From Bdellovibrionales bacterium (GTDB lineage Bacteria > Bdellovibrionota > UBA1018 > CAIMNF01), in assembly GCA_018266375.1 (NCBI GenBank), contig JAFEAO010000004.1, positions 1-64,000 of the forward strand: a stretch of DNA of 64,000 nucleotides. Direction: 5' to 3'. A program made the translations under genes and the position numbers. Shown here piece by piece: positions 56,114 through 64,000 of this stretch. Position 1 is the first letter of the stretch. Each line of letters starts with the position of its first letter. Below the pieces are notes generated by a model that was not told where the DNA came from, ran no database searches, and saw nothing but the letters and a program-made list of their open reading frames with translations.

Positions 56114-56838
56114 TTAGAGAGTTCCTCGTAATACGATTTCAAAGCGTCGATCAAAAACTGTTTCATTGCAGTTTTGTGGCGGTCGGCGAGCCCTGAAAAT
56201 CGCAATCCCGCGATGAGCGTTTCAGCGCCCTCGGAGCCGACTTTATTGACTCGCGTGACCTTCACCAAAAAATCCGGAGCATTGATTTTCAAGGTGCCGA
56301 TTTTTAGTTCGCACGACTGGAGCTCGATACCCGCGGTAATCCGCGAACCCTCGGGCAAACGCACTTTCGCGCCGCCGACCGAGAGATCGATGAGCGGGAA
56401 CTCGCCGCGCGGTGTAAGGATGCTTGCTTTGCCCGGAGTCACCGGTACACGCAAAGCACCGCGCATTTGCTGATGGAAAAGTTGTTCCGGAATCCGGAAG
56501 TGCGAGATGTCTTCAGTCATCCGGCGGACGGTTGATGATTTAAACACAAGCTGCGTGGTGAAGAGTTGCAATTTGAAGTACGCGCGCAGTCCCGGGTGAT
56601 CTTCGGTCATCTTGTCGAAGCTTTCGGATTTTTTTACCCATTGAACGGTAAAGATTTTACGCGCAGGCTGCCAGTCGGTGATCTTGCCTTTAGCGAGATC
56701 GTTCAGTCCTTCGAGAGTGATCTCGGCGACGGGCCGAACCTTCCGAATTTCCGCACCGAGCACGGTCACTTCTTTCTCGGTCTCCACGGGTTTAAAGCTG
56801 GGCGATAAATTCACTTTCCGATGTGTAGTCATGTCCAA
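56110..56838 (-). CDS. PilZ-domain protein, YcgR-like layout
   Basis: 242 residues. The N-terminal half (about 20-125) resembles the PilZN/YcgR-N beta domain. The PilZ domain starts with the arginine motif RGALRVPV (about 132) and has DLSVGGAKVRLP. YcgR-type proteins bind c-di-GMP and slow flagellar motors or act on exopolysaccharide machinery; the target here is unknown. Overlaps the glucokinase gene by 10 bp and pip by 4 bp. Confidence 0.78.
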   Translation of the reverse strand: MDMTTHRKVNLSPSFKPVETEKEVTVLGAEIRKVRPVAEITLEGLNDLAKGKITDWQPARKIFTVQWVKKSESFDKMTEDHPGLRAYFKLQLFTTQLVFKSSTVRRMTEDISHFRIPEQLFHQQMRGALRVPVTPGKASILTPRGEFPLIDLSVGGAKVRLPEGSRITAGIELQSCELKIGTLKINAPDFLVKVTRVNKVGSEGAETLIAGLRFSGLADRHKTAMKQFLIDALKSYYEELSK

Positions 56839-57821
56839 TACCCCAAGAGCGCGGCTCCAAGCACGCCCGCCGAATCACCGCACTCGTTGGGAATGACGTC
56901 AGGCGGGTTTTCGGTCAAGAAACACTCGCTGCTCAAGCGGTCCGAAATGCCGGTGTAGATCCGCTTCTGAGTGCTCATGCCGCCCCCAAGTACGATGATA
57001 TGCGGGTCCATGAAGTTTGACACGTTAGAAAGAAACTGCACCAAGTGATCGCGGTAATACTCGATGGTCGCGATCGCGAGCGGGTCGCCCTGATCGGCGA
57101 GCTTAAAAATTTCGGAGCCTTTTTTGGGCGATGAGGCCGAGGCACGCATCGCATACGATTGTTCGAACGCCGGGCCGGATAAGTATTGTTCCGAGCATCC
57201 GAATTTTCCGCAATAGCAAGGCCGGCCCGATTCAATCAGAGTCGTGTGCCCGAGTTCGCCCGCGCCACCGCGACGGCCGCGAATGAGTTGGCCGTTGACG
57301 ATAAGTCCGCCACCCAAGCCGGTGCCGAGCGTGATTCCGACCATGCAGAGTTGATCCAATGGGACTTTAGCCGCGCGCGCCCACCTCGCGCCGGCGCCAA
57401 GATAAGTTTCGGCCAAGGCAAAACAGTTGGCGTCGTTGTCCAAGTAGATCGTGCCGCTGTAACCCAATTTTTTGGAAAAATATTGGGCGAGGTTGAAACC
57501 GTTGAAAAACGTGATGCTGCCGGCGTTCTGCCGCTGACTTAACGGATCGATCGAGCCGGGGAGACCCAGACCGATACTCTTGATCTGCGCCATCTTCATA
57601 TTGCTTTTAGAGAGGATGCCTTCAAATAAGTTTTTAAGCCGGTCCCCGAAGTCTTCGAGGCCGCGTGCCTTATCGGTGGACATACGTTCGCGAGCGATGA
57701 CTTTGTATTGAGTCAGATCTACTGCGCCCGAAGACGCTCCGGCTTTGCCGTCAGCCAGTTCAAGCAGGCAAACTTCGGTTTTGGTGCCGCCCACGTCGGC
57801 GCCCAGCAAGTAGATGGACAT
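56829..57821 (-). CDS. ROK-family glucokinase
   Basis: Phosphorylates a hexose, most likely glucose, with ATP. 330 residues. LLGADVGGTKTEVCLLEL (phosphate 1), VGITLGTGLGGGLI (phosphate 2), and the ROK zinc motif HTTLIESGRPCYCGKFGCSEQYLSG (His and three Cys, in pieces). GLPGSIDP and YLDNDANCFALAE are sugar-site motifs. First gene of a unit with PilZ and pip, and just downstream of the hairpin terminator at 57855. Confidence 0.9.
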   Translation of the reverse strand: MSIYLLGADVGGTKTEVCLLELADGKAGASSGAVDLTQYKVIARERMSTDKARGLEDFGDRLKNLFEGILSKSNMKMAQIKSIGLGLPGSIDPLSQRQNAGSITFFNGFNLAQYFSKKLGYSGTIYLDNDANCFALAETYLGAGARWARAAKVPLDQLCMVGITLGTGLGGGLIVNGQLIRGRRGGAGELGHTTLIESGRPCYCGKFGCSEQYLSGPAFEQSYAMRASASSPKKGSEIFKLADQGDPLAIATIEYYRDHLVQFLSNVSNFMDPHIIVLGGGMSTQKRIYTGISDRLSSECFLTENPPDVIPNECGDSAGVLGAALLGYWT

Positions 57822-57854
57822 GGGGTTAGCGTATCACCGCCCGGGAGCCGGGCC

Positions 57855-57894
57855 AAAAAAAAACCCGAACATCCTAATCTTTAGGGTGTCCGGG
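57855..57894 (-). terminator. Rho-independent terminator/attenuator upstream of glucokinase
   Basis: On the minus strand CCCGGACACCCTAA pairs with TTAGGATGTTCGGG (14 positions, one mismatch and one wobble, 3-nt loop), followed by nine T (57863-57855). It lies only ~34 nt before the glucokinase ATG, so transcripts from further up must end here or read through. Confidence 0.85.
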
Positions 57895-58105
57895 CGAGAG
57901 AGAGATATGAGAGAGACCCTTTTGAAACGGAGAGAGAGGGGGATGTTTCAAAAAGATCCTGCCGGGTCTCCCCGGCGCTCGGACATAGTGCAACTCACAG
58001 GCCAAAAATGCCGCGCTCGCCCGAGTTTGAAGAAAACATTCGAAAATGGCGTAAACGGATTTAATTGAGCCCAGCAATGCGTCGTATTTATTATATAAAA
58101 AATAG
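57855..58105 (-). ncRNA. Candidate sRNA or glucokinase leader with CU-rich loop
   Basis: About 250 nt between a TATAAT box and a strong terminator on the minus strand, with no convincing coding frame. Near the 3' end a perfect 9-bp stem TTTTGAAAC/GTTTCAAAA (57953-57945 with 57928-57920) presents the 16-nt loop containing CCCCCUCUCUCUCC, and a second CU-repeat (57911-57900) follows. The loop is complementary to purine-rich ribosome sites such as GGAGAGAGA. It could be a trans-acting RNA, or the attenuated leader of glucokinase. Confidence 0.5.
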
Positions 58106-58110
58106 ATAAA

Positions 58111-58133
58111 ATTATAGCGTTCGCCCGCGAACG
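58111..58133 (-). promoter_or_regulatory. TATAAT box with 7-2-7 palindrome in the spacer
   Basis: TATAAT (58116-58111, minus) with the perfect palindrome CGTTCGC-N2-GCGAACG (58118-58133) directly upstream, where a repressor would block RNA polymerase. The -35 is poor. A wider repeat CGACCGA/TCGGTCG (58132-58138, 58167-58173) lies further up. Confidence 0.45.
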
Positions 58134-58261
58134 ACCGACTGTTTACATTCGCAAACGGCAACCACATCGGTCGAACCATGAAATTTTTATCGTGAGTGTT
58201 TTGTTTATAGGCGGGGTTTATGGGCTCTTTGCAATCGTTTTCGTGGCGACGAACGCGGCTG

Positions 58262-58633
58262 TTACGCGCGCGACGGCCAAGTGATATTGAACTTGGTGAG
58301 CTCGGCTTTCAATTTTCCAGTATAGAACAACTTCAGCATCACGAAGTCGCTTTTAAAAGACCACTTCGGATAAGTGAAAGTCGCCGGACGGTTTTTCTCG
58401 AAAAAGAAATGTCCGATCCACGAAAATCCGTAGCCCACGATCAACGCCGGAAAAATCGAGCGCCAGTAACCGTTGCGCAATCCGTTGAGTAGAATCAAAA
58501 TCCCGAGCGTCGTTCCGGTCAGATGCAGTCCGCGGCAAATCGGATTCGCGTGCTGGGAGAGATAGAACGGCCAGAACTCCTCGAACGATTGATAAACTTT
58601 TGCAGGTTGAGCCGGGGTCGTATCTGTTTCCAT
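58262..58633 (-). CDS. DUF962/Mpo1-like membrane protein
   Basis: 123 residues from the ATG at 58633; a GTG at 58681 would overlap the gene before it. SFEEFWPFYLSQHANPICRGLHLTGT and GHFFFEKNRPATFTYPKWSFKSDFVML (in part) are the DUF962 motifs; two membrane helices lie between. Yeast Mpo1 of this family is a dioxygenase in fatty acid alpha-oxidation and uses conserved His residues, which are present here (QHANP, GLHL, GHFF). Enzyme role here is inferred. Confidence 0.8.
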   Translation of the reverse strand: METDTTPAQPAKVYQSFEEFWPFYLSQHANPICRGLHLTGTTLGILILLNGLRNGYWRSIFPALIVGYGFSWIGHFFFEKNRPATFTYPKWSFKSDFVMLKLFYTGKLKAELTKFNITWPSRA

Positions 58634-58674
58634 ATAATCTCTGTCGCAATGTTCGGTGCGTGATATTAAAGAGT

Positions 58675-59460
58675 CTACCACGTAAACATGAAATGGCCCA
58701 TCAAGGTAAAAAATCCGCCTTGAAGGTCGGGTACGCGGTCTTTGTATCGATCCACTTCGTCGGTATCTTGGAAGCTTTGCGTCCAGTAGCGCATATCGAG
58801 AATGAAGTAAGTTTTTTTGTACACAATTGGGAATTCAAAACCAGCGCCAAAACTTAGACTCAGTGTCGAGTCGTTCCCGGGTGTAAATGAAGCGGCGCTG
58901 TGGGTTTCGGTTTTGCTGATGGCGCCGAAGCCAATGAGCAAATGCGGATTTGCAAAGGTGATGACCGACGAAGCGTTACGCACGTCGAAGTAGTATTTGA
59001 GGTCGATGTAGTAGCCGGTGAGTTTTACCGAGTTTGCATTGTTGTTGTACTCGAAGGTGTGAGTGGCAAACCAAATCCCCATCGCCATCGCAAACTGGAA
59101 ATCAAACCAGTAGTGAACTTTAAGATCAAAGCGCGGGAGAGCGGCGTCGTACAAAAGTCCGCGATTGCCCGTTGCGGTCTCATAGCCGAGACCCAAGCTG
59201 ATTCCAAAAAAGCGCCCGTACTGAAAGTAGAGCGTGTCGGAGTCTTCTTCTTCGCTCGAATTAAAATCGCCGTAATCTAGGTAAGGTGAGTACTGGTCAA
59301 AGAGAGTGGGCTCGTCTTTTTTGGCGCCGGTGGGAACGGATGGCTGCATCTGACCGCTGGGCACCCCGGAGTTCGAATCCGGCTGCGATTGCGCGCGCGA
59401 AGGCACGGCGAGCAACGCCAGGAGTAATGCGTATTTAGAAATAAAAGTGCATGCCCGCAT
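58675..59460 (-). CDS. Outer-membrane beta-barrel protein
   Basis: 261 residues from the ATG at 59460. Signal peptide (FISKYALLLALLAVPSRAQ), a Pro/Ser/Gln linker, and alternating hydrophobic/aromatic strands (LYFQYGRFFGISLGLGYE, KVHYWFDFQFAMAMGIWF) ending in GHFMFTW. Its 5' end overlaps the upstream barrel gene by 26 bp, so the pair is translationally linked. Function unknown. Confidence 0.7.
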   Translation of the reverse strand: MRACTFISKYALLLALLAVPSRAQSQPDSNSGVPSGQMQPSVPTGAKKDEPTLFDQYSPYLDYGDFNSSEEEDSDTLYFQYGRFFGISLGLGYETATGNRGLLYDAALPRFDLKVHYWFDFQFAMAMGIWFATHTFEYNNNANSVKLTGYYIDLKYYFDVRNASSVITFANPHLLIGFGAISKTETHSAASFTPGNDSTLSLSFGAGFEFPIVYKKTYFILDMRYWTQSFQDTDEVDRYKDRVPDLQGGFFTLMGHFMFTW

Positions 59461-59941
59461 TAATGAAAGAAACCCCAAATGTTTTCAAGACGAAGGAACC
59501 GGTTCCTGAAGTTAAACTTTCGATGGACATGCCCGTCTCAAAGCTCAGACCCACGCTGTCGACCCCCGGAATGAAAAACTCGCAGCCCAAGCCGCCGACA
59601 AACTCTGTTCCGTTTTGGTGATTGGCCGACACGTAGCCGCCGCCAAACAGGAAGTAAAAATTGGCGTAACTTTCGGCGTGGACGGTGTACATATATTTTA
59701 ACGCAGCGACCCCCGTTCCGTTCGAGCCAGAGTAGAATCCGCCGATCGCTTCAATCATTGCGCGCGGTGCGACGCCGTACTTGATGCTAATCGCAGGAAC
59801 GCCATTTACCTGCTGCGTATTTGCAAATTGCGCGTTGTACCCGAGGCCTAAGCGGCCAACGAGTTCTTTTGCCTCCGCGCACGGAGCCATCAAGAGAACT
59901 AGCGAAATGAAAACCCGTAACCTCAACCCCGACCTTTTCAT
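59435..59941 (-). CDS. Outer-membrane beta-barrel protein, small
   Basis: 168 residues from the ATG at 59941, giving a clean signal peptide (LRVFISLVLLMAPCAEA). The upstream in-frame part is hydrophilic and overlaps the divergent promoter. OmpA-like eight-strand pattern (GRLGLGYNAQFA, ISIKYGVAPRAMIEAIGGFYSG, YANFYFLFGGGYVSA) with C-terminal GMHFYF. First gene of the pair. Confidence 0.7.
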   Translation of the reverse strand: MKRSGLRLRVFISLVLLMAPCAEAKELVGRLGLGYNAQFANTQQVNGVPAISIKYGVAPRAMIEAIGGFYSGSNGTGVAALKYMYTVHAESYANFYFLFGGGYVSANHQNGTEFVGGLGCEFFIPGVDSVGLSFETGMSIESLTSGTGSFVLKTFGVSFINAGMHFYF

Positions 59942-60032
59942 TAACTTCAGGGTAGCATAACCCAATGAATTGAGAACATTTTTTGAGGTTTTTTTTGACA
60001 ATTGGGGTATACCCTCATACACCTATATCTCT

Positions 60033-60683
60033 ATGGACAATTGGATGAATCCGCGTCGTTTGGGCATTTTGCTTGGGCTATTGGCTGTCGTTGGAGTGGG
60101 GGTTTACTTCTACCAGTCCTCGAACGAAAAGAAAGAGCAAGAAGGCAAGTCAGCCCTCTATAAAGTACAAAAAATCTATGACGAAGAACACACCGCTCTT
60201 CCGGAAGCCGAAAAGGCTCAGGGCGTGATGGTGGATGTCGATGCTAAGTACCCAAAAACGGTAGCCGAGCTCAATGGTTTGCTGGCTTCAAAAACAATCA
60301 ACAAACGCGCGTTGTTTGAAGCATCGATGAAGCTGGGTTCCATGTATTTGGAAAACGGCAATCCGACAAAAGCCGTCTCCGCGTTGCAACCGATGCCGGA
60401 ATTTGCAAAGTCATCGTTTCAAAAAGCATCCGCTTACTTTTTGCTCGGTACCGCTCAAGAGCGTTCCGGCCAAGCCAAAGAAGCTTACGACACTTTCCAA
60501 CTCGGGCTCTCTAAAGAAGTCGAAGGCCTGAAAGGCGAGTTCCTTCTTGGAATCATCCGCACGCTCGTTAAAACCAACGAAGCGGAGAAAGCAAAAACGT
60601 TCCTCGAAAAACTCCGTAAGGACCTTCCCGGATCAAAGACACTCGAACTCGCTGAAGGCATCCTCGGCGCCAAATCTTCTTGA
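60033..60683 (+). CDS. YfgM-like membrane-anchored TPR protein
   Basis: 216 residues from the ATG at 60033. One N-terminal helix (GILLGLLAVVGVGVYFY) then TPR-like repeats (ASMKLGSMYLENGNPTKAVSAL, ASAYFLLGTAQERSGQAKEAYDTF in part). Position directly before bamB matches the yfgM-bamB order of enterobacteria, where YfgM works with PpiD at the Sec exit. TTGACA at 59995 with TACACC 17 bp on may be its promoter, giving almost no leader. Confidence 0.7.
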   Translation: MDNWMNPRRLGILLGLLAVVGVGVYFYQSSNEKKEQEGKSALYKVQKIYDEEHTALPEAEKAQGVMVDVDAKYPKTVAELNGLLASKTINKRALFEASMKLGSMYLENGNPTKAVSALQPMPEFAKSSFQKASAYFLLGTAQERSGQAKEAYDTFQLGLSKEVEGLKGEFLLGIIRTLVKTNEAEKAKTFLEKLRKDLPGSKTLELAEGILGAKSS

Positions 60684-60691
60684 GTATCGAC

Positions 60692-61843
60692 ATGAATCGT
60701 ATTTCTAAAACACTGGTCGCTAAACTTTTTACAGCCTTCGTCCTCATCACCATGACCGCATGCGCGTCCCGAGACCTCCGCCGTCACTTCGTGAACAAGG
60801 GCGAGATCCTGCGTCGCCAGTGGACGTACTCGATCGAACCGGTATCATCGTCTCTGGTCGTTCCCGGCATGGAGTACGTGAGTCCGGTTCTCTCGGAGAA
60901 TACTTTGATTTTCGGAAGCGATCGCTTCGGCGTTGTTTCACTCTATCCAAAAATCCAAGCCGAGAAGTGGAAAATAAAAATCAATAACGGTGTCGTGAGC
61001 CCGATCGAGATCAGTGGTGGCTTCGCTTACTTTGTCGCCGGTGATGGTCTCTTGTATTCGGTGGCAACCGACACGGGCAAAACGCAGTGGACTTACTCGA
61101 TCCGCAATCCGGTGGCGTCGAAACCGACGGTTTCAGGCAACGATCTTTACGTGGTTACGAGTGACGACGCTCTTTTGTCTCTCGAGGCTTCAACCGGCAA
61201 GTGGCAGTGGCATTATCGCCGCCGCAATACTTCGGGGCCGACCATTCACGGTGCTTCACGTCCGCTCGTGATCGGCGATTCGATCTGGGTGGGGTTCGCT
61301 GACGGCGCGCTCGTCAGTCTCGCTAAAAAAGACGGTAAAGTGCTTTGGGAAAAAACCTTGAACAGCAATCGCCGTTTTTCGAACTTGAACGCCGAGTTCG
61401 TCAGAGACGGAGATGTCGTTTATGTCCCCGCGTACGACGGTTCGCTCTACGCGTTGAGCGCGTCGAACGGCTCGACGATTTGGGTTCGCGACGGTCTCGG
61501 CGGTTCCAAAAAAGTGACTTTGAAGGACGGCGTGCTCTACGCTCCGACCTCAAGCGGCGAGTTGTATGCGCTCGATGCCAAGACCGGCAAGGATATTTGG
61601 AAGTTCGAGCTCGATCAAGGTATCTCGTCTGACGTCGTGGTGATCGGCAACCACGTGATCCTGTCTTCAAGCAGCGAGTATATCTACGCGCTCGATAAAA
61701 AGACCGGCGACCTCGCTTACCGCTATCAAATCGGTTACGGATCGGGCTTCAGCGGTGGGATGGCTTACGATGCCTCTCACAATTGGATCTACGTGCTCAG
61801 CCGCGGCGGCAACTTGCTGAGCTTTAGTTATCAGGATCACTGA
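60692..61843 (+). CDS. bamB: Outer membrane protein assembly factor BamB
   Basis: 383 residues from the ATG at 60692. Lipobox LITMTAC, then an eight-blade PQQ propeller with repeats of the type GLLYSVATDTGKTQWTYSI, LYALDAKTGKDIWKF and YIYALDKKTGDLAY. Scaffold of the BAM complex that inserts beta-barrels. Follows the YfgM-like gene by 8 nt. Confidence 0.88.
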   Translation: MNRISKTLVAKLFTAFVLITMTACASRDLRRHFVNKGEILRRQWTYSIEPVSSSLVVPGMEYVSPVLSENTLIFGSDRFGVVSLYPKIQAEKWKIKINNGVVSPIEISGGFAYFVAGDGLLYSVATDTGKTQWTYSIRNPVASKPTVSGNDLYVVTSDDALLSLEASTGKWQWHYRRRNTSGPTIHGASRPLVIGDSIWVGFADGALVSLAKKDGKVLWEKTLNSNRRFSNLNAEFVRDGDVVYVPAYDGSLYALSASNGSTIWVRDGLGGSKKVTLKDGVLYAPTSSGELYALDAKTGKDIWKFELDQGISSDVVVIGNHVILSSSSEYIYALDKKTGDLAYRYQIGYGSGFSGGMAYDASHNWIYVLSRGGNLLSFSYQDH

Positions 61844-61873
61844 GATTTCGCACCTGACGGTGCTAGGAGTAAA

Positions 61874-63046
61874 ATGAAAGTATTAATCGTTGGCTGTGGC
61901 ATGCAATCCTACGGGATGGCGCTTGATGTGGTGAAGTTCGGCAAACCGACCGAGATTATTCTCGCGGATGCGTTTCCGGATGTCGCACTCAAGCTTAAAA
62001 ACTTCATCGCCGAGAAGGGTAAGTTCTCCGCGGTAAAGACCGCGCAAGTCGAAGCATCAAATATCGATGCAGTGGCGGCACTCGCCAAAACCATGGATTT
62101 GATCTTGAACGGATGCCCTTACAAATTCGCGCTCGACATCACTCGCGCCGCGATCAAAGCCAGAGTCCCAATGGTGGACTTGGGTGGTGACACCGATATG
62201 GTGCTCAAGCAACTCGAGCTATCAAAGCAGGCCAAGGAGGCCGGCATCACGATTATTCCGGATTGTGGAATGGGCCCGGGGATGACCAATATTACCGTTG
62301 GCCACGCGATGGAAATATTGGATACCGCTGAGAGCATCATCACGACGGACGGCGGGATTCCAACCCATCCTAAAGGCCCTTTGTTTTATCACCTCGTATT
62401 CGCGATCGAGACGCTCACGAATGAGTACACCGGCATGACTCAGCAAATGCGTGGCGGAAAGATCGTCGACATCGCGCCACTCGCAGAGATTTATCCGCTC
62501 GACAATTTTCCGGTCGTCGGGAAAGTCGAAGCGACCCATGGGATGGGCATGCTCTCGACGCTCCCTTGGACTTATCAAGGCCGCGTGGACACGCTTGAAA
62601 ATCGTTTCGTTCGTTATCCAGGTCACTTGAGATTCATCAAGACCTTGGTTGAAACGGGATTCTTCTCTCGTGAAAAACTCAAAACCGAAATGGGTGAGTT
62701 TCAACCGCGCGCGATGACCAAAGCGATCTTGGAAAAGTTCCTCATGCCAAAAGGCGGAGAGAAAGACGTTTCGATCATCCAGACGATTTCAAAAGGCAAA
62801 GGCAAAGACGGCAAGAAATACGAGATCGAACACTTGATCGTCGATTACTCGGATGCGGATACGGGCCTCACGTCGATGCAGCGGACAACCGGCTTTACCG
62901 GCGCGATGGTCGGTCAGATGATCGTCAACGGCGCGATCAAAGAAAAGGGCGTTCTCCCGCCCGAACTCGGAGTGCCGAAGCTCCCGTTCTTCGAAGAGAT
63001 CAAAAAACGCGGTTTCGAGTTTAACTGGAAACAGACCGCGATTTAA
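61874..63046 (+). CDS. Saccharopine-dehydrogenase-like oxidoreductase
   Basis: 390 residues. N-terminal NAD(P) fold VLIVGCGMQSYGMALDVVK (GxGxxxxG variant), NGCPYKFALDITRAAIKARVPMVDLGGDTDMV (in part), and the dimer/catalytic region IIPDCGMGPGMTNI are typical of lysine 6-dehydrogenase, carboxynorspermidine synthase and related enzymes. The GGIPTHPKGPLFYHLVFAIETLTNEYT part favours a lysine-6-dehydrogenase-like member. Substrate not certain. Confidence 0.78.
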   Translation: MKVLIVGCGMQSYGMALDVVKFGKPTEIILADAFPDVALKLKNFIAEKGKFSAVKTAQVEASNIDAVAALAKTMDLILNGCPYKFALDITRAAIKARVPMVDLGGDTDMVLKQLELSKQAKEAGITIIPDCGMGPGMTNITVGHAMEILDTAESIITTDGGIPTHPKGPLFYHLVFAIETLTNEYTGMTQQMRGGKIVDIAPLAEIYPLDNFPVVGKVEATHGMGMLSTLPWTYQGRVDTLENRFVRYPGHLRFIKTLVETGFFSREKLKTEMGEFQPRAMTKAILEKFLMPKGGEKDVSIIQTISKGKGKDGKKYEIEHLIVDYSDADTGLTSMQRTTGFTGAMVGQMIVNGAIKEKGVLPPELGVPKLPFFEEIKKRGFEFNWKQTAI

Positions 63047-63147
63047 GTGTTCAACATGCTGCGATAATTGCTAAAAAGTTGAATCCAGACAAAAAAGTAT
63101 TGTTTCTCCTGGCCTATAGTGGCATGATGCACATCTAGGATAAGGAT

Positions 63148-63672
63148 ATGAACGTTTCAGCGTTAGAGGAATACGGGCTCCGATGCGCCGTACGCTTGGC
63201 ACAAGCGCGCCAGAACCCAGATAAAAACTCACTTTCGGCACCCGAGATCGCAGAACTCGAAGGTCTGTCGGTGGAGTATGTCTCGAAGTTCATGCTTCAT
63301 TTGAAGCGTGCCGGACTCGTCAACGCTTCTCGTGGAGTGAACGGCGGATTTTCGCTCGCGCGTGAACCGAGCGAAGTATCCCTCGCGTCGGTGTTTGAAG
63401 CTCTCGGGGGTAAGCGCAAGTCGTCCGAGGAGTTTTGTAGCTCTTATGCCGGTAGGTCCGAATCGTGTGTCCGTCTCGACGGTTGTTCGATCCGCCCGTT
63501 CTGGAAGATTCTATCCGGCTACATCGACGAGTTTACTCGCGAGATGACCCTGCAGGACCTCTTGAAGGGCGAGCAGGAAACATTATTGAAAACTGAAGAG
63601 ATCGCACGCCGCAATGTGGACCAAATCCGCGAGCAGATTCGTGCAGAGAGATTAGGTAAGCAAGTCACATGA
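63148..63672 (+). CDS. Rrf2-family regulator, SufR/IscR-like, upstream of sufC
   Basis: 174 residues. Winged helix MNVSALEEYGLRCAVRLAQA, LSAPEIAELEGLSVEYVSKFMLHLKRAGLVNASRGVNGGFSLA (in part), then three Cys in FCSSYAGRSESCVRLDGCSIR, spaced C-x9-C-x5-C, able to bind a Fe-S cluster. Overlaps sufC by 4 bp, so it most likely senses Fe-S status and controls this suf operon. AAGGA precedes the ATG. Confidence 0.9.
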   Translation: MNVSALEEYGLRCAVRLAQARQNPDKNSLSAPEIAELEGLSVEYVSKFMLHLKRAGLVNASRGVNGGFSLAREPSEVSLASVFEALGGKRKSSEEFCSSYAGRSESCVRLDGCSIRPFWKILSGYIDEFTREMTLQDLLKGEQETLLKTEEIARRNVDQIREQIRAERLGKQVT

Positions 63673-64000
63673 GTACGACGCAAGAAAACCAACCGCAATT
63701 CGAAATCAAAGACCTCCACGTCACCGTCGAGGGCAAGGAAGTTCTGAAAGGCGTGAACCTCAAAGTCATGCCGGGCGAAGTGCACGCGGTCATGGGCCGT
63801 AACGGTACGGGTAAGACCACTTTGTCTTACACCTTGATGGGCCACCCCAAATACAAGGTCACTCAAGGTAAGATTTTGCTGAAGGGTGAGGACATCACCG
63901 GCCTTCCGGCGGACGAGAGAGCAAAGCGCAGGCTCTTCCTCGCGTTCCAATACCCGGTAGCGATCCCAGGCGTGAGTGTGGCGTCTTTCCTGCGTGCTTC
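63669..64000 (+). CDS. sufC: Fe-S cluster assembly ATPase SufC (partial, cut by window edge)
   Basis: 110 codons are visible. IKDLHVTVEGKEVLKGVNLKV and the Walker A GRNGTGKTTLSYTLMGHPKY, followed by GKILLKGEDITGLPADERA and LFLAFQYPVAIPGVS with the Q-loop, are SufC features. The ATG overlaps the regulator's stop. The rest, and the other suf genes, lie to the right of the window. Confidence 0.95.
   Translation, partial: MSTTQENQPQFEIKDLHVTVEGKEVLKGVNLKVMPGEVHAVMGRNGTGKTTLSYTLMGHPKYKVTQGKILLKGEDITGLPADERAKRRLFLAFQYPVAIPGVSVASFLRA

Noticed and set aside
57814-58068. Plus-strand ORF with a purine-rich site before an internal ATG at 57943
   Set aside because: It is antisense to the terminator and CU-loop hairpin, begins inside the glucokinase start region, and codes a basic sequence without domain or signal. 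The purine run is explained as the complement of the CU-rich loop.

Overview
The window comes from a Gram-negative bacterium. It carries lipid A/LPS core genes (a GT9 glycosyltransferase and a Kdo transferase), lipoprotein maturation and export genes (lnt, lolC/E), bamB, several outer-membrane beta-barrel genes, and many lipoproteins and secreted hydrolases. The gene set (transglutaminase-elicitor protein, secreted subtilisins, PilZ proteins, an orphan c-di-GMP-I riboswitch RNA) looks most like Bdellovibrionota or other former deltaproteobacteria. That placement is inference from gene content, not from a marker phylogeny.

Layout. 0-2 kb: end of an integrated element, with a large serine recombinase reading into tRNA-Arg. 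2-6.3 kb: secreted proteins, a LamG lipoprotein gene broken by one amber codon, and cobalamin adenosyltransferase. 6.4-13 kb: tRNA-Gly, pgsA, a PilZ-glpX operon, a 28-codon membrane microprotein, and a coiled-coil/Hsp20-like fusion operon. 13-20 kb: lipoproteins, a DUF2844/DUF3443 pair, lnt, a subtilase and a HExxH protein, with a recurring 8-3-8 operator-like motif in the intergenic regions. 20-32 kb: the classic queA-tgt-yajC-secD-secF block, split by an MBL hydrolase, a RAYT-type transposase, an acetyltransferase and an unknown gene, then recJ. 32-37 kb: second subtilase, lipoprotein, queE, AI-2E family transporter. 37.1-37.33 kb: a stand-alone c-di-GMP-I riboswitch-like RNA on the minus strand, followed by terminator hairpins and no gene. 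37.5-42.3 kb: cell-envelope operon (DUF4097, GT9, waaA, flavoprotein-like). 42-49.6 kb: OMP, fatty-acid oxidation multienzyme, lolC/E, ribE-ribBA-ribH, hpf. 49.8-57.8 kb: secreted proteases, MBL, FHA protein, tRNA-Met, then glucokinase-PilZ-proline iminopeptidase. 57.85-58.13 kb: a probable sRNA or terminator-bearing leader with a CU-rich loop, just upstream of glucokinase. 58-64 kb: OMPs, yfgM-bamB, a saccharopine-dehydrogenase-like enzyme, and an Rrf2 regulator followed by sufC, which is cut by the window edge.

Two threads tie the window together. The first is cyclic di-GMP: an orphan aptamer RNA plus two PilZ proteins, each beside a sugar-phosphate enzyme (glpX, ROK glucokinase). The second is envelope and secretion: SecDF/YajC, Lnt, LolC/E, BamB and LPS enzymes, with many exported hydrolases, which would fit a predatory or scavenging lifestyle. 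The most interesting items are the orphan c-di-GMP RNA (37.1-37.33 kb), the CU-loop RNA/leader (57.85-58.1 kb), and the repeated GTGTCTAA-N3-TTAGACAC motif.
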